From NCBI GenBank assembly GCA_037501455.1, contig CM074858.1, forward strand, positions 87,208,501-87,272,500: DNA of 64,000 nt, written 5' to 3'. Positions 23,100 to 34,430 of this stretch are shown one piece after another (position 1 is the stretch's first letter; every line of letters starts with the position of its first letter). Position numbers and translations under genes: made by a program. The notes below the pieces were generated by a model. The model was given only the letters and a program-made list of their open reading frames with translations, was not told the DNA's origin and searched no databases. The DNA is from Lantana camara. Its lineage: Eukaryota; Streptophyta; Magnoliopsida; Lamiales; Verbenaceae.

Positions 23100-24806
23100 T
23101 GTAACGCCCCGATTTCTCGGACGTAAAGGTACAATGTATGTGTTTACTAATTTGCGCGAATTAATTGTTTTTACGTGTTTTATATTTAATTTTATAATAA
23201 TTGTTATTATTTTATTATATTATATTATAATATTTTATTCTAATATTATTAATTATATATATATTTCGTATTATATATATATATGTATATATGTTTAATT
23301 ATTATATTATTAAATTAATGATTATGCTAATTATATGTTATGTTAATTAATCATGGTTTAATTAATTATTTATATATGTATATAATTATACGTAGATAAA
23401 TATATCTATGCATGAATTTCAATTTTTGCATGGGTTTAATATAATTATGCATGAAATCATATTTGTGCATGGGAAATTTTATACATTTTGCATGAATTGC
23501 ATGATTAGGTTTGTTCGTTTATTTTGTGCTTCGTTCTTATATGATATGATATCAAATTGCCGCGATTTCGTAATATGTTGTACATATATATGTTATGAAC
23601 ATGATTTTATGCTCAATTTATGTTTTCGAATTCAATTGATAGGTTAACGAATTTAATTTCATTTGAGGAACCAAAACGGGAGCTAACGAGCACTTAGCGT
23701 ACCCTTGGTTCCGAATTTAATATCTTGAGCTCGGGAACTCGGATTCGAGTTCCGTTAAATCCGCTGAACTCGTAACGAAGATTCGAGTTTAGTAAACCTA
23801 GCCTTACATTTTTCGTAAGTCGTTTGAACCTTCGAATTTCAACCGAAAAACGAATCGGTGATCAACTTGACCTTGTTGCATTAATTCAGCCATATCTTGG
23901 ACAAACCATAACCAAATTAACCATGGTTGGATTCTTTGAAACCCTAACTCAACCCTTTACCATGACATGATAAACCGAGATTATCCCCTCACAAGCCCCA
24001 AAACTCAGCCAAAGTTTCTGTTCTGAATTCCAGACCCGTAACCCTTCAAGCTTTGGAGATTTTGGAGCTCAAATCTCATCCAAACTTCAACCAATCATCA
24101 AGGTAAGTTAAGGGTTGTATTATATAATTAATTCTAAGCATTTTCATCTTTTTATTCATGATTTTTAAGCATGATTTCTCGATTTTCTGGGCAATTTCCG
24201 AAATGAAGGTTTTTGGACAAATTTATGATCTTCTTTGATTCTTAACGGTTTTGATCGATTCCAAGCATGAGAATGATTGTTTTGACATCCTCATCTCATT
24301 TATGATCATTGATTTCGTGGTTGTTAAGGAATTTATGATATATCATTTATGACAATTTTCAGAAATCTCACTTGAAGGTCACGTATGTCTTCTCTTCTTT
24401 GTTGATCACTTTTGGAACTGATTATGTGTTGAATATATGGTATTTTGCTGCACATTTGAGGGACTTATGGACCTGAATGAAATCGGATTGATTGAGTTCA
24501 CGCATGCTCTGTTTTTTCCTCCAGATTTGCTCGGTTTTAGCTTGATGTTTGCTGTCAAAAAACTGCTGTATTTCCTTCACGTTTTGCTGTCAGTTTGCGT
24601 AGCCTTGTGGGTGTGTTTGAGCTGTGTTCATGCTGCTTTTCATGCCTTATTTTGTTGCTTGTTTTGCTTGCTTTCTCGTGCACTTGGGCTGCTCTGTTCT
24701 GCGTTTCTGCTGTCGAAAAACAGAGGTTGCTGCCGCACGACACGGGCGTTCCATTTCTCCTCATTCCAGCGAGTCACGGGGGTGCTGCAAGGCCTGAACT
24801 TGCTGT

Positions 24807-24863
24807 ACCGAGACACGGGGGTGTCTCGGTCCAGGCTTTGTGGGTGACACGGGGGTGTCACCC
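24807..24863 (+). other. Two adjacent perfect hairpins in the 5' LTR
   Basis: ACCGAGACAC (24807-24816), loop GGGG, GTGTCTCGGT (24821-24830); then GGGTGACAC (24842-24850), loop GGGG, GTGTCACCC (24855-24863). The same pair is in the 3' LTR at 33447-33503, and a close version is in the solo LTR at 5501-5555. Confidence 0.9.
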
Positions 24864-25019
24864 CGTTTTTCTGGATTCTTTTGCTGCGTTTCTGGAACTG
24901 CTGCTGCTACCATTTTGTCTGCGTTTTTTTTCTGTATTGCTGTAAGTATGTGCTGTGTGTATGCTACTGCCGCTGCTTCCAATTCATGCAGAATGGTTGA
25001 AGTGCTATTTTGCTTGCAT

Positions 25020-25330
25020 GACTGTGTATATATGTATATATATATATTTGTGTGTGAATGCATGTGTTGCATGCATGTGTAATAGATGTAGTATATATAT
25101 ATATTGCATGTAAATAAATATGCATGCATGTGTGTGTGTGTTGTACGTGACTATATATATATATATATATATGACATAGATATTGTATATTAGTATTATA
25201 TATGGTTATTTATATATATTATATTATATTATATATTGTATATTATATATTGTATATTATATATATGATTATATATATATATTATTTATATATATTATAT
25301 ATATATTTATTATATATTTTAATTAATGTT
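25020..25330. repeat. TA-rich and TG/TATG microsatellite tract
   Basis: Runs of TATATA, TATG and TGTG, including an uninterrupted (AT) run of about 20 bp near 25151-25172. The same tract is at 33660-33970 in the 3' LTR, with one visible substitution. Confidence 0.85.
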
Positions 25331-25722
25331 TGATTTAATTTAATTATTGAAATTAATTTAATTCTATTTCGCGTATTTATTTTACTGACTTTCGATTGAA
25401 CGTTTTATTTATTTTATTCCTAAATGTGAATATGAATATTATATGTGTTGTGATTATTAATTGAATGTTAGATTAATTGATATGAATTATGAATTGTGAA
25501 TTTATGAATTTATGAAAATTTATATGAATGTTATGAATTTATGAATTTATGAAATTGAATGAAATATATGAACGAATGCATGATTATATGTTTTAAATTT
25601 ATTAATCGTGCACATGAACATTTTTATGATATAACATGATCATTTATGCATTCATGTCATATGCACTTCATTGCCGAGCGTCATATGTGGTTAGTGAGTC
25701 TCATACCTTTTCTTTTGCTCAG

Positions 25723-25790
25723 ATTCGGGTTTGGTCGGAGACGAGGGCGAGCCTTGAGACGCTTGTGCCTTTATTTCTGCTTTGATTAAG
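25723..25790 (+). other. Putative LTR-internal leader exon (young element, 5' LTR)
   Basis: Acceptor-like TTTTGCTCAG (ending 25722), 68 nt, donor-like ATTAAG|GTGGGT at 25790/25791. With donor 24102/24103 and acceptor 27167 this gives introns of about 1.62 kb and 1.38 kb. The second would contain the LTR end and the PBS. Confidence 0.42.
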
Positions 25791-26976
25791 GTGGGTTTTT
25801 CTTCTATTAGTTAAAACGACCTTATATATTCCTTATGTGCAAAGTTTTAAGCCAAAATCGTATATATATTTATATTGAGTCATTTCGGGTAAATCATTTC
25901 AAACGTATGACCCCTTTCTTTTATTTATGAACCCTACCTTATGTTTGGCGAGATATTTATGATTTATGATTGCACGGGCCCCGGGACTTAGTGTATGTGG
26001 CTAACCGAGGAAGCAAGGGCTGACGGGGATCCCATATACTAGTTCCAACCAAACTACGGTGATACCGGCCCTCGCTAGGAGTTTTAGCGGGGAATGGGAG
26101 CTGAGTGCCCTTGGGGGATTCATGTACCCCCATTGGCCTATGTATGAACCGGTGGCCGGGTCTTGCAAGCCCGTCCACCACCCGGAGGAAAAAGGGATAT
26201 ATGAATGATTATGATCATGTATTTATGAGCACAAAAGATTTATGTATGTTAATGAATTATTGAATAATTAATTATGATCACACGAGGAGTAGGTTGGAGA
26301 TTGTGCACGCCCACTCGCCGGGCCATAAACCCCTATGAACATTTATGAACAATTATGAATGAATATGAATGTCGTAATCCCGTTGATGTTTCCCTTTTGT
26401 TTTAACCACTTGGTAAATCTTACTAAACTTCACACGGGATTAGGGCTTGCATGTATGTGTTTAATTTACGCAATATTATATATTTATGCCTCGTTTTTAT
26501 ACCCACCAGTCTCTTTTAGACTGAACCCGGTTGTTTTCAGTTGTTTTGTGCAGGAATAGGAGTGCTAGGCGGGAATACAAGTCGTCTAGGTCTTGCATTT
26601 ATGTTTAGCACTTCCTTTTTGACTCATGTTCATACTCTCATTGATATTTTGTATATGATCATAGTTTATGTTGGAGCGTTATGATTTTGTAGGCCGTGAG
26701 TGCCGTTGAATTATGGAATACTTTTGTATATCTATTTTTGGAGCTTGGTGTCTCATTGTATATGTTATGTTATTCTTGCTTCCGCGAATTTTATTTCACT
26801 CTGATTTTATGTTTCTTGCACTGTTTGGTATAAGGGTTAGTCCCGCCTAGCATAGCGTGTGTGTTGTGTCCCCGTTCGCCGTGGATTTGGCACGTGTCTG
26901 GACTTCCATTTCATACACGGGTCGGGTCCCGGTGCGGGGGATGTGGTACCTAACGCTCGGGTGCTACATCCTTAAG

Positions 26977-26988
26977 TGGTATCAGAGC
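26977..26988 (+). other. Primer binding site of the young chromovirus
   Basis: TGGTATCAGAGC, 8 bp after the LTR end; initiator tRNA-Met type. Confidence 0.92.
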
Positions 26989-27167
26989 TTAGGGTTGCAA
27001 AACCCGGGCTCTAGTGTCGAGTTGAGTCAGTTAGGTCGTTCGGCTTTAGGAACAACTTGTCAATGTGTTGCATATGCATTGTTTACGTGCTTGTGTGCTT
27101 TAAATCTTAAATTTTGATCGAATTAATTGCACTTGCATGCATGGACTAAAAATAGCATGCATTTCAG

Positions 27168-27182
27168 TGTTTCTTGAACAGG
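27168..27182 (+). promoter_or_regulatory. gag leader with acceptor-like CAG
   Basis: GCATGCATTTCAG ends at 27167, 15 nt before the gag start codon position. A CAG or TACAG sits 15-16 nt before gag in the other two copies as well (ending at 925 on plus; 37702-37703 on minus). It is a candidate 3' splice site. Confidence 0.42.
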
Positions 27183-30100
27183 ATACCTCCGCGTAGACAC
27201 CGTGAGAGATCTCCAGGACACCGTCGTCATCATGATCGATCTCCTACGCCTCCACCCCAACCACAAGCAGCACCGGTGGATATGGGAAATTTTATGGAAG
27301 CGGTCTTCAACTACGTAGAGCATCGGAGAGCTCAAGCTCCCCCACCACAACAGGCAGAACAACAAGCTCCTCCACCAAATCATAATAACAATAGAGACCC
27401 TCATGGGGTGTTTCTGAGTTACAACCCCCCTCGGTTTTCTGGTTCTATTGACGATGCGGTCTCGGAGGGATGGTTGATTAGATTGGAAAGGATATTTGGG
27501 GTCCGACAGTTCAGTACGCAAGAGAAGGCTCAATTTGCTGTCTTCCAACTCGATGGGGATGCATATGAATGGTGGGAACGAACAAGAGAGAAGCTTGAAG
27601 TCGATGAAGAGGAGGTAACTTGGGAAGTTTTCAAGAGAGAATTTCGGGAATGCTTCGTACCAGAAGTGGTAAGAGAGAGGAAGGAGCAAGAATTCATGGA
27701 ATTAAAGCAAGGTACTCGTACGGTGACTCAATACCTCGCCGTATTCAATAGACTTGGGAAATATGCTCCTCATGTCACCCGGGATGAGAAGAGGAAAGCA
27801 AGGAAGTTCATAGCGGGATTGAGACAGGACTTGAGACACGGGCAAGCGGGGCACAATTTCGAGTCTTTTGCCGACACCGTGCAAAGGGCTTTGGTTCAAG
27901 AGGAGGAATTCAAGAAGAAGGATCCGATGTTTAGAGCTCCTATGGGAAGAGGATCCAGATCGAATTCGGGAAAGAGGCCGATGATTCAAGCTAGTCCACC
28001 TCCTAAGGGTCCGTTTAAGAAGCCTAGGTTTGGAGGACAAGGTTCCCAGGCCGTACCGACTCGACCAAAGGCTCTACCTATAGCTCCGGCACCTACAAAT
28101 TCACGCCCGGATGTACCTCCATGTATGCATTGCGGGGGACCGACCCATACCTACAATAATTATCGGAGAAGGTTGAACTTGTGCCTCATATGTGGGAAAA
28201 GTGATCATATGGCGGAGACATGTCCCTACAAGAACCCCGGATTTCAGAAAGGAACTCAAAGGCCAATGATCCAAGCTCGTGCTTACGCCCTCGAGGGTGA
28301 GGAACAGGATGCAGAGATTGATCCCACAGCCGTGGTAGAAGGTACCCTATGCATATATAACATGAGCATTCATGCACTCTTTGATCCGGGTGCCACGCAT
28401 TCCTTTATTTCTTGTGATATAGTTGCCACTCTGTGCTTGCCTGTTATCTGTCTTTCTTCTTATTATTTGGTGAGTTCGCCACTTGGAGGGAGTCTTCAGA
28501 CAGATCAGTTGGTTCGGGAGTGTTCGGTTTTGATTGAAGGGAGAGAGTATCCGGCTGATTTAATTGTTATGCCCATGAAGAGGTATGGAGTTATCTTGGG
28601 TATGGACTGGTTGTTCAGGCATCGGGCCAATGTCGATTGTTTTGCGAAGATGGTGATTTTGGGGAAAGAATTGGTGATTGGTAGTGGATCAAGAACGGTA
28701 TCTCTCTTGTCTTATATGGAAGCTCATAAGTTGATGAGAGAAGGAGCAACGGGATTTATTGCTTACCTTCTTAATAGACCGAAAGATCAAGTTAAGTTGG
28801 AGGATACCGCGGTTGTTAAGGATTTCTCTGATGTGTTTCCGGAGAATTTGAGTTCTCTACCACCTGACCGTGAGATCGAGTTCGTTATTGATTTACATCC
28901 AGGATCCACACCGTATTCTAAGACTCCGTATCGGATGGCACCGGCCGAGTTGAAAGAATTAAAGATTCAATTGGAGGAATTGCTCGAAGTTGGATATATT
29001 CGGCCAAGTTCGTCACCTTGGGGTGCTCCGGTTCTCTTTGTTAAGAAAAAGGATGGAACCTTAAGAATGTGTATAGATTACCGGGAGCTTAATCGGATGA
29101 CTGTAAAGAATAAGTATCCTTTGCCCCATATTGAGGATTTATTTGACATGTTACAAGGATCAGGGGTTTACTCAAAATTGGACTTGAGACAAGGATATTA
29201 TCAATTGAAGATCCGGGAAGAGGACATTCCGAAGACGGGATTTAACACCCGGTATGGACACTACGAGTTCGTAGTGATGCCTTTTGGACTGACTAATGCT
29301 CCGGCTGCTTTTATGGATATGATGCATCGAATTTTCCGGCCCTATTTGGATAAGTTTGTGGTAATTTTCATCGATGACATCTTGGTTTATTCGAGAACTC
29401 CGGAGGATCATGCAAGGCACCTCAGAATTGTGTTGGAGACCTTAAGGGAACATCGGTTGTTTGCTAAGTTTGGCAAATGCGAGTTCTGGATTGATCGGGT
29501 AGCATTTTTGGGTCATATTATTTCAAGGAAAGGTTTAGAAGTAGACCCTTCTAAGATTGAGACGGTTATTCAATGGCAAAGCCCGAAAAATGCTTCAGAA
29601 ATAAGGAGTTTCTTGGGTTTGGCAGGCTACTATCGGAGATTCGTTCAAGATTTCTCAAAGATTGCGGCTCCTTTAACCCGATTGACTAAGAAAGCGGTTA
29701 AGTTTGAGTGGGAAGAGGCATGTGAGGCTAGTTTCCAACTTCTAAAGGAGAAGTTGACCACCGCTCCTGTATTAGCACTTCCCGAAGGTACAGAAGGATA
29801 TACAGTTTATACGGACGCCTCAAAGGAAGGTTTGAGATGTGTGTTGATGCAGAATGGAAGAGTGATCGCTTATGCCTCAAGGAAACTGAAAGATCATGAA
29901 CAGAACTACCCCACTCACGATTTGGAATTAGCGGCAGTGATCTTTGCTTTGGGTAAGTGGAGACACTATCTTTATGGAATTTCATTCGAGGTCTTCTCCG
30001 ATCACAAGAGCCTCCAATACTTATTCTCGCAAAAGGAATTGAATAAGAGACAACGGCGTTGGATGGAACTTTTGGCGGATTATGAGTGTACTATCCGATA

Positions 30101-31706
30101 CCATCCCGGCAAAGCCAATTTGGTTGCGGATGCGCTTAGTCGGAAAGCTAGCGTGTCCAATGTGAAAGTGGAGATTGGAGATGAGAATGAGTTCTTCAAG
30201 CTGAGGGCTAGTGTTCGGAATATTACGGTTCAACCAGATCTTAAACAGAGATTATTTGATGCTCAGAGGATTGATCTCGAAGTTCAGAAATTAGCTGAGA
30301 AGGCTCGAGCTGATTCAGAGTGTCCGTTTGGGTTTGATGATACGGGACTTCTAAGATTCAAGAATAGAGTTGTTGTCCCGGAAGAGTTAAAAAGGATTAT
30401 TCTTGAGGAAGCCCATCGGTCAGGTTATTCGATACATCCCGGAGGGAATAAAATGTATAAGGATCTTAAGCAATTCTATTGGTGGAATGGATTGAAACGG
30501 GATGTGATCAACTTCGTGAAACACTGCATGACTTGTCAAGTGGTAAAGGCAGAACATCAAAAGCCATCGGGGCTACTTCAACCCTTGCCTATCCCGGAAT
30601 GGAAATGGGAACAAATAGCTATGGATTTTGTTTTGGGATTACCAAAAGTGAGAGGAGGTTTTGATGGAATTTGGGTTATTGTGGACAGATTGACAAAATC
30701 AGCTCATTTTCTGGCTATCAGAATGTCCGATAAAGTGAGTAAGTTGGCCAAGAGGTACAATGATGAGATTGTCAGGCTTCATGGCGTTCCTGTTAGTATT
30801 GTCTCGGATCGGGATCCCAGATTTACTTCAAGGTTATGGCAAGAGTTACAGAAGTGTTTGGGAACAAGGCTTCAATTCAGCACAGCTTTCCATCCTCAGA
30901 CCGACGGACAATCAGAAAGGTTAATTAAGTATCTGGAGGATTTGTTGAGAGCATGTGCATTGGACTTTCAAAGCTCGTGGAATGAACAGTTGCCGTTAAT
31001 CGAGTTTGCTTACAATAATAGCTATCAAGCCTCGATTGAAATGGCCCCTTATGAAGCTCTGTATGGACGTAAGTGTCGATCACCGTTGTTCTTTGATTTG
31101 GAGGAATGGAATTGGACCAAACAAGAAGGGATTAAAAGAGGGGAAAAGAAGGAAAAACCCTCTAAGGCTGTACAAGAGGCTATTGATAAGGTCCAGATGA
31201 TTAGACAACGGATGAAAGCTGCTCAGGATCGACAAAAGAGTTATGCAGATCTGCGAAGGAAGAATTTGGAGTTTAAGATTGGAGATAGGGTTTTCTTAAA
31301 GGCTTCCCCACGAAAAGGATTTTCAAGGATTGGACGGGGAGGAAAGTTAAATCCTCGGTATATGGGACCGTATGAGATTTTGGAGAAGATTGGGGATACG
31401 GCCTATCGTTTAGATTTGCCTCCGAGTTTGACTGGAATCCATAACGTGTTTCACGTCTCACAGCTCCGAAAATACTATCGAGATGAGTCCGAGGTTCTAC
31501 CGGTTGAAGAAGTGGAATTAGAACCGGATCTCACCTTCGTTCAGAAGCCGATTAAGATATTGGATCGAAAGTTTCAGGAACTTCGAAATCGGCGTATTCC
31601 ACTAGTCAAGGTTCTTTGGAGAAGTGATAAAACCGAAGAGGCTACGTGGGAAACGGAGGATAAGATGAAAAGGTTTCACCCCGAGCTGTTTCCGAGCGAG
31701 CAGTGA
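27183..31706 (+). CDS. Gag-Pol polyprotein of the young chromovirus (1507 codons from ATA; 1474 from the first ATG)
   Basis: One open frame. The expected gag start is ATA at 27183-27185 (ATACCTCC; the minus-strand copy has ATGCCACG). The first in-frame ATG is at 27282-27284. Domains by rough residue from 27183: capsid-type Gag about 75-245; zinc knuckle [14 protein letters not shown] about 333; protease about 400 with DPG in place of the catalytic DSG; RT about 600-800 with FIDD near 731; RNase H from about 875 (YTDAS); integrase HHCC about 1075-1120 and DDE at roughly 1168, 1208 and 1243; chromodomain-like C-terminus about 1470-1500 ([16 protein letters not shown]). The product would copy the element's RNA and integrate the cDNA. 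Terminator TGA. The protease change and start loss suggest poor or no autonomous activity. Confidence 0.93.
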   Translation: MPPRRHRERSPGHRRHHDRSPTPPPQPQAAPVDMGNFMEAVFNYVEHRRAQAPPPQQAEQQAPPPNHNNNRDPHGVFLSYNPPRFSGSIDDAVSEGWLIRLERIFGVRQFSTQEKAQFAVFQLDGDAYEWWERTREKLEVDEEEVTWEVFKREFRECFVPEVVRERKEQEFMELKQGTRTVTQYLAVFNRLGKYAPHVTRDEKRKARKFIAGLRQDLRHGQAGHNFESFADTVQRALVQEEEFKKKDPMFRAPMGRGSRSNSGKRPMIQASPPPKGPFKKPRFGGQGSQAVPTRPKALPIAPAPTNSRPDVPPCMHCGGPTHTYNNYRRRLNLCLICGKSDHMAETCPYKNPGFQKGTQRPMIQARAYALEGEEQDAEIDPTAVVEGTLCIYNMSIHALFDPGATHSFISCDIVATLCLPVICLSSYYLVSSPLGGSLQTDQLVRECSVLIEGREYPADLIVMPMKRYGVILGMDWLFRHRANVDCFAKMVILGKELVIGSGSRTVSLLSYMEAHKLMREGATGFIAYLLNRPKDQVKLEDTAVVKDFSDVFPENLSSLPPDREIEFVIDLHPGSTPYSKTPYRMAPAELKELKIQLEELLEVGYIRPSSSPWGAPVLFVKKKDGTLRMCIDYRELNRMTVKNKYPLPHIEDLFDMLQGSGVYSKLDLRQGYYQLKIREEDIPKTGFNTRYGHYEFVVMPFGLTNAPAAFMDMMHRIFRPYLDKFVVIFIDDILVYSRTPEDHARHLRIVLETLREHRLFAKFGKCEFWIDRVAFLGHIISRKGLEVDPSKIETVIQWQSPKNASEIRSFLGLAGYYRRFVQDFSKIAAPLTRLTKKAVKFEWEEACEASFQLLKEKLTTAPVLALPEGTEGYTVYTDASKEGLRCVLMQNGRVIAYASRKLKDHEQNYPTHDLELAAVIFALGKWRHYLYGISFEVFSDHKSLQYLFSQKELNKRQRRWMELLADYECTIRYHPGKANLVADALSRKASVSNVKVEIGDENEFFKLRASVRNITVQPDLKQRLFDAQRIDLEVQKLAEKARADSECPFGFDDTGLLRFKNRVVVPEELKRIILEEAHRSGYSIHPGGNKMYKDLKQFYWWNGLKRDVINFVKHCMTCQVVKAEHQKPSGLLQPLPIPEWKWEQIAMDFVLGLPKVRGGFDGIWVIVDRLTKSAHFLAIRMSDKVSKLAKRYNDEIVRLHGVPVSIVSDRDPRFTSRLWQELQKCLGTRLQFSTAFHPQTDGQSERLIKYLEDLLRACALDFQSSWNEQLPLIEFAYNNSYQASIEMAPYEALYGRKCRSPLFFDLEEWNWTKQEGIKRGEKKEKPSKAVQEAIDKVQMIRQRMKAAQDRQKSYADLRRKNLEFKIGDRVFLKASPRKGFSRIGRGGKLNPRYMGPYEILEKIGDTAYRLDLPPSLTGIHNVFHVSQLRKYYRDESEVLPVEEVELEPDLTFVQKPIKILDRKFQELRNRRIPLVKVLWRSDKTEEATWETEDKMKRFHPELFPSEQ

Positions 31707-31724
31707 ATCCGAGGACGGATTCTT

Positions 31725-31739
31725 TTAAGGGGGAGAGAT
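31725..31739 (+). other. Polypurine tract of the young chromovirus
   Basis: TTAAGGGGGAGAGAT lies directly before the 3' LTR and 18 bp after the stop codon of gag-pol. Confidence 0.85.
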
Positions 31740-33446
31740 TGTAACGCCCCGATTTCTCGGACGTAAAGGTACAATGTATGTGTTTACTAATTTGCGCGAA
31801 TTAATTGTTTTTACGTGTTTTATATTTAATTTTATAATAATTGTTATTATTTTATTATATTATATTATAATATTTTATTCTAATATTATTAATTATATAT
31901 ATATTTCGTATTATATATATATATGTATATATGTTTAATTATTATATTATTAAATTAATGATTATGCTAATTATATGTTATGTTAATTAATCATGGTTTA
32001 ATTAATTATTTATATATGTATATAATTATACGTAGATAAATATATCTATGCATGAATTTCAATTTTTGCATGGGTTTAATATAATTATGCATGAAATCAT
32101 ATTTGTGCATGGGAAATTTTATACATTTTGCATGAATTGCATGATTAGGTTTGTTCGTTTATTTTGTGCTTCGTTCTTATATGATATGATATCAAATTGC
32201 CGCGATTTCGTAATATGTTGTACATATATATGTTATGAACATGATTTTATGCTCAATTTATGTTTTCGAATTCAATTGATAGGTTAACGAATTTAATTTC
32301 ATTTGAGGAACCAAAACGGGAGCTAACGAGCACTTAGTGTACCCTTGGTTCCGAATTTAATATCTTGAGCTCGGGAACTCGGATTCGAGTTCCGTCAAAT
32401 CCGCTGAACTCGTAACGAAGATTCGAGTTTAGTAAACCTAGCCTTACATTTTTCCTAAGTCGTTTGAACCTTCGAATTTCAACCGAAAAACGAATCGGTG
32501 ATCAACTTGACCTTGTTGCATTAATTCAGCCATATCTTGGACAAACCATAACCAAATTAACCATGGTTGGATTCTTTGAAACCCTAACTCAACCCTTTAC
32601 CATGACATGATAAACCGAGATTATCCCCTCACAAGCCCCAAAACTCAGCCAAAGTTTCTGTTCTGAATTCCAGACCCGTAACCCTTCAAGCTTTGGAGAT
32701 TTTGGAGCTCAAATCTCATCCAAACTTCAACCAATCATCAAGGTAAGTTAAGGGTTGTATTATATAATTAATTCTGAGCATTTTCATCTTTTCATTCATG
32801 ATTTTTAAGCATGATTTCTCGATTTTCTGGGCAATTTCCGAAATGAAGGTTTTTGGACAAATTTATGATCTTCTTTGATTCTTAACGGTTTTGATCGATT
32901 CCAAGCATGAGAATGATTGTTTTGACATCCTCATCTCATTTATGATCATTGATTTCGTGGTTGTTGAGGAATTTATGATATATCATTTATGACAATTTTC
33001 AGAAATCTCACTTGAAGGTCACGTATGTCTTCTCTTCTTTGTTGATCACTTTTGGAACTGATTATGTGTTGAATATATGGTATTTTGCTGCACATTTGAG
33101 GGACTTATGGACCTGAATGAAATCGGATTGATTGAGTTCACGCATGCTCAGTTTTTTCCTCCAGATTTGCTCGGTTTTAGCTTGATGTTTGCTGTCAAAA
33201 AACTGCTGTATTTCCTTCACGTTTTGCTGTCAGTTTGCGTAGCCTTGTGGGTGTGTTTGAGCTGTGTTCATGCTGCTTTTCATGCCTTATTTTGTTGCTT
33301 GTTTTGCTTGCTTTCTCGTGCACTTGGGCTGCTCTGTTCTGCGTTTCTGCTGTCGAAAAACAGAGGTTGCTGCCGCACGACACGGGCGTTCCATTTCTCC
33401 TCATTCCAGCGAGTCACGGGGGTGCTGCAAGGCCTGAACTTGCTGT

Positions 33447-33503
33447 ACCGAGACACGGGGGTGTCTCGGTCCAGGCTTTGTGGGTGACACGGGGGTGTCA
33501 CCC
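33447..33503 (+). other. Two adjacent perfect hairpins in the 3' LTR
   Basis: Copy of the 24807-24863 hairpin pair: 10-bp and 9-bp arms, each with a GGGG loop. Confidence 0.9.
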
Positions 33504-34362
33504 CGTTTTTCTGGATTCTTTTGCTGCGTTTCTGGAACTGCTGCTGCTACCATTTTGTCTGCGTTTTTTTTCTGTATTGCTGTAAGTATGTGCTGTGTGT
33601 ATGCTACTGCCGCTGCTTCCAATTCATGCAGAATGGTTGAAGTGCTATTTTGCTTGCATGACTGTGTATATATGTATATATATATATTTGTGTGTGAATG
33701 CATGTGTTGCATGCATGTGTAATAGATGTAGTATATATGTATATTGCATGTAAATAAATATGCATGCATGTGTGTGTGTGTTGTACGTGACTATATATAT
33801 ATATATATATATGACATAGATATTGTATATTAGTATTATATATGGTTATTTATATATATTATATTATATTATATATTGTATATTATATATTGTATATTAT
33901 ATATATGATTATATATATATATTATTTATATATATTATATATATATTTATTATATATTTTAATTAATGTTTGATTTAATTTAATTATTGAAATTAATTTA
34001 ATTCTATTTCGCGTATTTATTTTACTGACTTTCGATTGAACGTTTTATTTATTTTATTCCTAAATGTGAATATGAATATTATATGTGTTGTGATTATTAA
34101 TTGAATGTTAGATTAATTGATATGAATTATGAATTGTGAATTTATGAATTTATGAAAATTTATATGAATGTTATGAATTTATGAATTTATGAAATTGAAT
34201 GAAATATATGAACGAATGCATGATTATATGTTTTAAATTTATTAATCGTGCACATGAACATTTTTATGATATAACATGATCATTTATGCATTCATGTCAT
34301 ATGCACTTCATTGCCGAGCGTCATATGTGGTTAGTGAGTCTCATACCTTTTCTTTTGCTCAG

Positions 34363-34430
34363 ATTCGGGTTTGGTCGGAGACGAGGGCGAGCCTTGAGAC
34401 GCTTGTGCCTTTATTTCTGCTTTGATTAAG
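34363..34430 (+). other. Putative LTR-internal leader exon (young element, 3' LTR)
   Basis: Identical in arrangement to 25723-25790; the upstream donor-like site is 32742/32743. Confidence 0.4.

Larger units (their letters stand above)
23100..26968 (+). repeat. 5' LTR of the young chromovirus
   Basis: TGTAACGCCCCGATTTCTCG to GCTCGGGTGCTACA. Very AT-rich start (23180-23420), donor-like ATCAAG|GTAAGT at 24102/24103, two perfect hairpins (24807-24863), TA-rich microsatellites (25020-25330), putative leader exon 25723-25790, conserved blocks at 26001-26029 and 26292-26324. Open frames inside (e.g. 24437-24847) have no domain and are not called. Confidence 0.96.

Noticed and set aside
24437..24945. 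Overlapping open frames in the 5' LTR of the young element (136 and 116 codons), repeated at 33077-33585
   Set aside because: They lie in LTR DNA and overlap each other in different frames. They are rich in Leu, Cys and Phe from T-rich sequence and show no domain. Their exact repetition only reflects the LTR pair.
25957..26181. A 74-codon minus-strand frame, identical at 34597-34821
   Set aside because: Shadow of the conserved LTR blocks; no start context, no homologous protein known to me.
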